From Dichotomocladium elegans (Eukaryota; Mucoromycota; Mucoromycetes; Mucorales; Lichtheimiaceae), in assembly GCA_025716815.1 (NCBI GenBank), contig JAIXMN010000017.1, forward strand, positions 248,001 through 312,000: a DNA stretch of 64,000 nucleotides. The letters run 5' to 3'. The position numbers were made by a program, and so were the translations under genes. The notes under the pieces are model-generated. The model was not told the origin of the DNA and did not search any database. It saw only the letters and a list, made by a program, of their open reading frames with translations. Positions 57,735 to 64,000 of this stretch are shown here, one piece after another. The first letter of the stretch is position 1; every line of letters begins with the position of its first letter.

Positions 57735-59192
57735 ATGGAAATCAGTGCGAGCGTTCCCAAAGAAGGAAAACCTAAAGTACGACGGGCGCGCGGGACTTCA
57801 GGTCGATCAGACGGCGGAATGAAAGACAAGCCGATTAAAATCAAGCTGACAACAAGAGACAACAACGTCATTCAAGCAACAATGAGCGGATCGGAGGACG
57901 AGGATGAACCCGAACCGGCCATTGAAGAGCATTTAATTTTGCGAATGCCCCAGGGAGAGTTAGCAGACAAACTTCGCGAACAGGTCAGAAAGCGTGAGAT
58001 TTCCGACGATGTGAAATTACATTTTCGAGGTAGCGATAGAGGAAGCTCTATGAGCAACACTCCCTTTCTGCTATAACAACTGACTCGGCCGCATGCTAGA
58101 CAGTCGAAGAGGTTATTTTTTCCTAGACGGCAAACGATACGATACCACCCTTGTAGACCTTCCAACAATCATTGAATCACAAAAGACACTCGATAATAAA
58201 CAATTTTACAAGATTGCGGATATTAGCCAGGTAAAGAAAAGAGGAAAAGACAGCATCTCTTCGCACTCGTTTGTTAAGTGGATCGCATGTGTACGGCGAT
58301 AATAGATGCTTATTGTCGATGACGGCAGCCACCCGAGAGACGATCCTCCTGCACGATCCAATACGACAGATTCATATACATTTGAGGACGGCCTCACTCC
58401 GCCACTCAAGCATGTCAGACGGCGGCGTTTTCGACAGCGGCTGTCGAAACGCGTAAGTGTTGGCATATATTGATACACAAGCGCAATCTGATGGAAGAAC
58501 GGACCACCGTTATTGAATGACAGGCTATTGAGGATGTCGAGAGAGAGGTCGAGAGACTGCTTGAAGTAGATGCTACTGCAGAAGACGTACAGTACGGTAA
58601 GAAAGGAAATATACGCGCACCCGTGGTTGTCTTTCTTATAGCGTCAAATAGAGGTCTTTGACAACCGAGAAATGGAGATGGAAATGGAAATGGAATCAGA
58701 CGTTGGCACACAAGATATCGACATCGACACGAGCGAAGCAGCAGACAGTGAGAGCGATGAGGATTTGGCTGCTGCTATTGACCGTGAAATGGAAGAACTG
58801 GATGAGGAGGACCGCGAAGACGAGGAGGAGGAAGACGAAGAAGAAAGCGAGGAGGATGAGGACGAGGACGAAACAGGAAATACGGGAGAAATTGGTAAGT
58901 GCTTTGAGCTGTGTAAAGGAAACTTCTTAACATAGCACTGCCTGCTTTAGAGCAAAAGAAGCAGGAGATTGCAGAAATCAAACAAGCGATCCAGAGGAAA
59001 ACGGCGGATTTGCATACCGCACCCAATGCCATTCTCAGGGTATGCGGTTTATGATCACATATCCTATTCGCGCACAAGCATCTAATATATTTTAAACAGA
59101 AACGTTTCGAGGCCGATTTGGAGAAGCTCAAGAAAGAACTGGCGCTCAAGGAAGCTTATCTCGCAGAGATGAGCAAGTCAGAGAAGAAATAG
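57735..59192 (+). CDS. TAF7: TFIID subunit TAF7
   Basis: Seven exons (57735-58029, 58100-58230, 58306-58452, 58524-58596, 58652-58894, 58951-59039, 59100-59192) give 356 residues. After a basic, probably disordered N-terminus the TAFII55 domain begins: EEHLILRMPQ, then VKLHFRDSRRGYFFLDGKRYD, TTLVDLPTIIESQKT and KIADISQMLIV, followed by LTPPLKHVRRRRFR. This domain contacts TAF1 and checks its acetyltransferase activity within TFIID. A long acidic region follows (MEMEMEMESD, then a Glu/Asp run of about 40 residues), and the end is a coiled coil (RFEADLEKLKKELALKEAYL). All phases close. The stop lies 319 bases before the cullin start on the same strand. Confidence 0.93.
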
Positions 59193-59511
59193 CCTTATGC
59201 TTCATTACAATAATTCAATACGAAGAAGTTCGCAGCGTACTTCCTACTACTTTTTCATATCACCATATATTAAATGCAAGCAAGAGTAGATACCTGATCA
59301 CGCTTACGACGTTTGGTTTAGGACAACAAGAATGGACGTCAGCAAGACTGACCTGTGATTTGGTCAGAGAGATGATAGGATTGTTGGATGACGGGAAAAA
59401 TTGGTTTCCGAATTTCGGAAGGAGACCGACAGATACAAGAAAAAAAGGGGGGAAGTCAAAAAATGCCACACCAAGCCTTCAACAATTCCCCTTCTTACTT
59501 GAGCTTGCAAC
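59193..59511. other. Short spacer between TAF7 and CUL1
   Basis: About 320 bases holding the TAF7 3-prime UTR and the CUL1 promoter. No open frame of note. The stretch just before the cullin ATG is ccttctt-rich. Confidence 0.4.
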
Positions 59512-62716
<3,205 letters not shown>

Positions 62717-63499
62717 TAATAAAAAGGAACCGGCACACGACTGACTATGCAAATACGGTGTCCTGTGTTGCGATTGTAATCGGATTTCGTATGCAGATCT
62801 GCGGGATAAGTGAGTGAGCATTTGTTCCTTCGGGCGTCAGATATGCACGTTGTACTCGTGCCATCTTGCAGAACAAGCAAACAGCTTTTAGTTTCGCATT
62901 GTCACAACCAAGAGTACATAACTTGCATTAACCATTTGGGAATTTAAAATTAATGACTTTCCTCCCCCCCCCCCGATGACTTGTAGGTCTCGATTCCTCC
63001 GTTTTTGGTCGCTGACCTCTTCTACTTCTACAGACGTCGGTTTTGATACTTTTTATTTTCAAAAATAAATTACGCATGGGAGGAAAATCACAGCGCATAT
63101 AAAGTAAAATAAAATGTGGCATGGATAAAGAAGGCCGGAGACATACCCATTAGTCAACAGAAAATATCAGTTCCCTTCTTGCTCTTCAACTTACCTGGAG
63201 GCTAACTAGGTGTGCCGTTGCGGCAACAATGGCCGAAGGGTTGGGTAAGGAACGAGGAGGGACGACGATGGACCAACGACAACACCATCAGCAAAAGTAA
63301 CAGAGAAAGCAGACAAAGACAAAAGCACCTTGACGAAACCATGGTGGGGAGACTGCGCGAGTGCAGCCAAACTACCGTCCCAATCAAAGCTCATATTCTC
63401 TCATCTCGAGACAATGGAGTGAGGCTAATATCGTTATCTACAGAGGACCCGGAATATTGGAAGGTTGCAGAATGGGGAACAAGGGTAACCTATTGCCTT
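62717..63499. other. Spacer downstream of CUL1
   Basis: About 780 bases. It contains a C10 run at 62965-62974. Overlapping minus-strand frames at about 63202-63394 include a signal-peptide-like hydrophobic run (CFCLCLLSLLLLLMVLSL), but they overlap one another and adjoin transposon debris; no gene is called. Confidence 0.35.
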
Positions 63500-64000
63500 C
63501 TCTTTTGCTCTTGTCAACTGACCAAAACTGCTCAATCGGATCGAGTTCAGGCGAGTATCGTGGAAGATAAGCACATCGATATATCCTCAGCCTTATGGAT
63601 AGGTGCATTATCCATTACCAAATGATGGCCCCTTCGTATGTTCATACGTACCCATCTCGTCCATTGTAGCCTTGAGGAAGTTACAGTTCCTCTGCTCACA
63701 ACTTCAGATTGACCTGCCCTCTTCTTTTCTTTTCCTGATTGGTGGCTGCGGGAGGCTCAGGCTCCATTGGATGATGCCTGATGCTGAGATTTGCTTCCAA
63801 GATTGTGGTTGTCTTTGCTCTTGTCTTTGGTACTGAGACCCACGGCAGGAATCACTTGCTTGGACTATGTCATGCTGCGTTTCATATTAATATGGAATCC
63901 AGACTCATCAAGAAAAACGCAGTTTTTTCTAAAGTCGACGTCGGTCCTATCCCATCGGCGCAGCCAGTCAAGGCGCGCTTGCATGATTCCTGTCTACAGG
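63500..64000 (-). pseudogene. Tc1/mariner-type transposase relic, truncated by the window end
   Basis: Minus-strand reading from the window edge gives QARLDWLRRWDRTDVDFRKN, CVFLDESGFHINM, then an in-frame stop inside SMT-SKQVIPAV. Further on come GHHLVMDNAPIHKAED and, after a frame change, YRCAYLPRYSPELDPIEQFW. FLDES, MDNAPIH and the DPIEQFW acid are the DDE catalytic landmarks of Tc1/mariner/IS630 transposases. At least two stops and one frame change make it inactive. The 5-prime part lies outside the window. It is the same family as the relic at 41115-41355 (shared RGYRCAYL/YRCAYL and PIEQFW). Confidence 0.85.

Overview
This window is eukaryotic and fungal. Most genes are split by many small GT-AG introns (42 to about 160 bp), and the gene set is typically fungal: a Tem1/Spg1 septation GTPase, an Ecl1-type lifespan factor, a Pex24p/dysferlin-domain peroxin, Cym1, Nup53 and a Bck1/Ste11-like MAPKKK. 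The compact multi-exon genes, polypyrimidine and microsatellite spacers, Tc1/mariner relics and a C1-domain peroxin point to an early-diverging filamentous fungus, probably Mucoromycota. That placement is inference; no rDNA or mitochondrial marker is present. Nearly all exon chains were rebuilt by hand so that splice phases close exactly, and uncertain junctions are flagged.

Layout. 1-2.2 kb: a repeat-derived stretch with two diverged tandem copies of one element. 2.2-4.1: C1/Pex24p/dysferlin peroxin (+). 5.5-6.4: secreted protein (-). 8.1-9.2: GNAT membrane acetyltransferase (+). 9.5-15.6: divergent pair, NIPA-type magnesium transporter (-) and presequence protease Cym1 (+). 15.9: tRNA-Lys(CTT). 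18.5-21.5: GT4 glycosyltransferase (-) and HAD phosphatase (-). 23.9-26.9: Ecl1-like protein (-) and an RBBP4/Msi1 WD40 histone chaperone (-). 30.1-31.4: C2H2 transcription factor (+). 31.9-33.5: Nup35/Nup53 (-). 34.1-35.7: Nop53 (+). 36.3-39.4: peroxisomal Lon (+). 40.1-41.5: repeat and mariner debris with a possible small gene. 41.5-43.0: PAQR receptor (-). 43.4-44.6: Tem1/Spg1 GTPase (+). 46.0-46.4: secreted double-psi-barrel protein (-). 48.6-52.6: SAM/kinase MAPKKK (+). 52.9-55.3: RNA exonuclease (-). 56.0-57.3: CENP-K (-). 57.7-59.2: TAF7 (+). 59.5-62.7: cullin-1 (+). 63.5-64.0: a second mariner relic running off the edge.

The genes are housekeeping and regulatory and do not form one pathway. 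Small groups share a theme: peroxisome (Pex24p-like, Lon with a C-terminal SHL), chromatin and centromere (RBBP4-type protein, CENP-K, TAF7), ribosome and RNA processing (Nop53, REX exonuclease), and cell cycle (Tem1/Spg1, cullin-1). Points most worth a second look: a one-base excess in an A7 run that breaks an otherwise clean CENP-K gene; two GC-AG introns; and a repeat family whose two-part structure recurs at the window start and at 40-41 kb in the same relative order.
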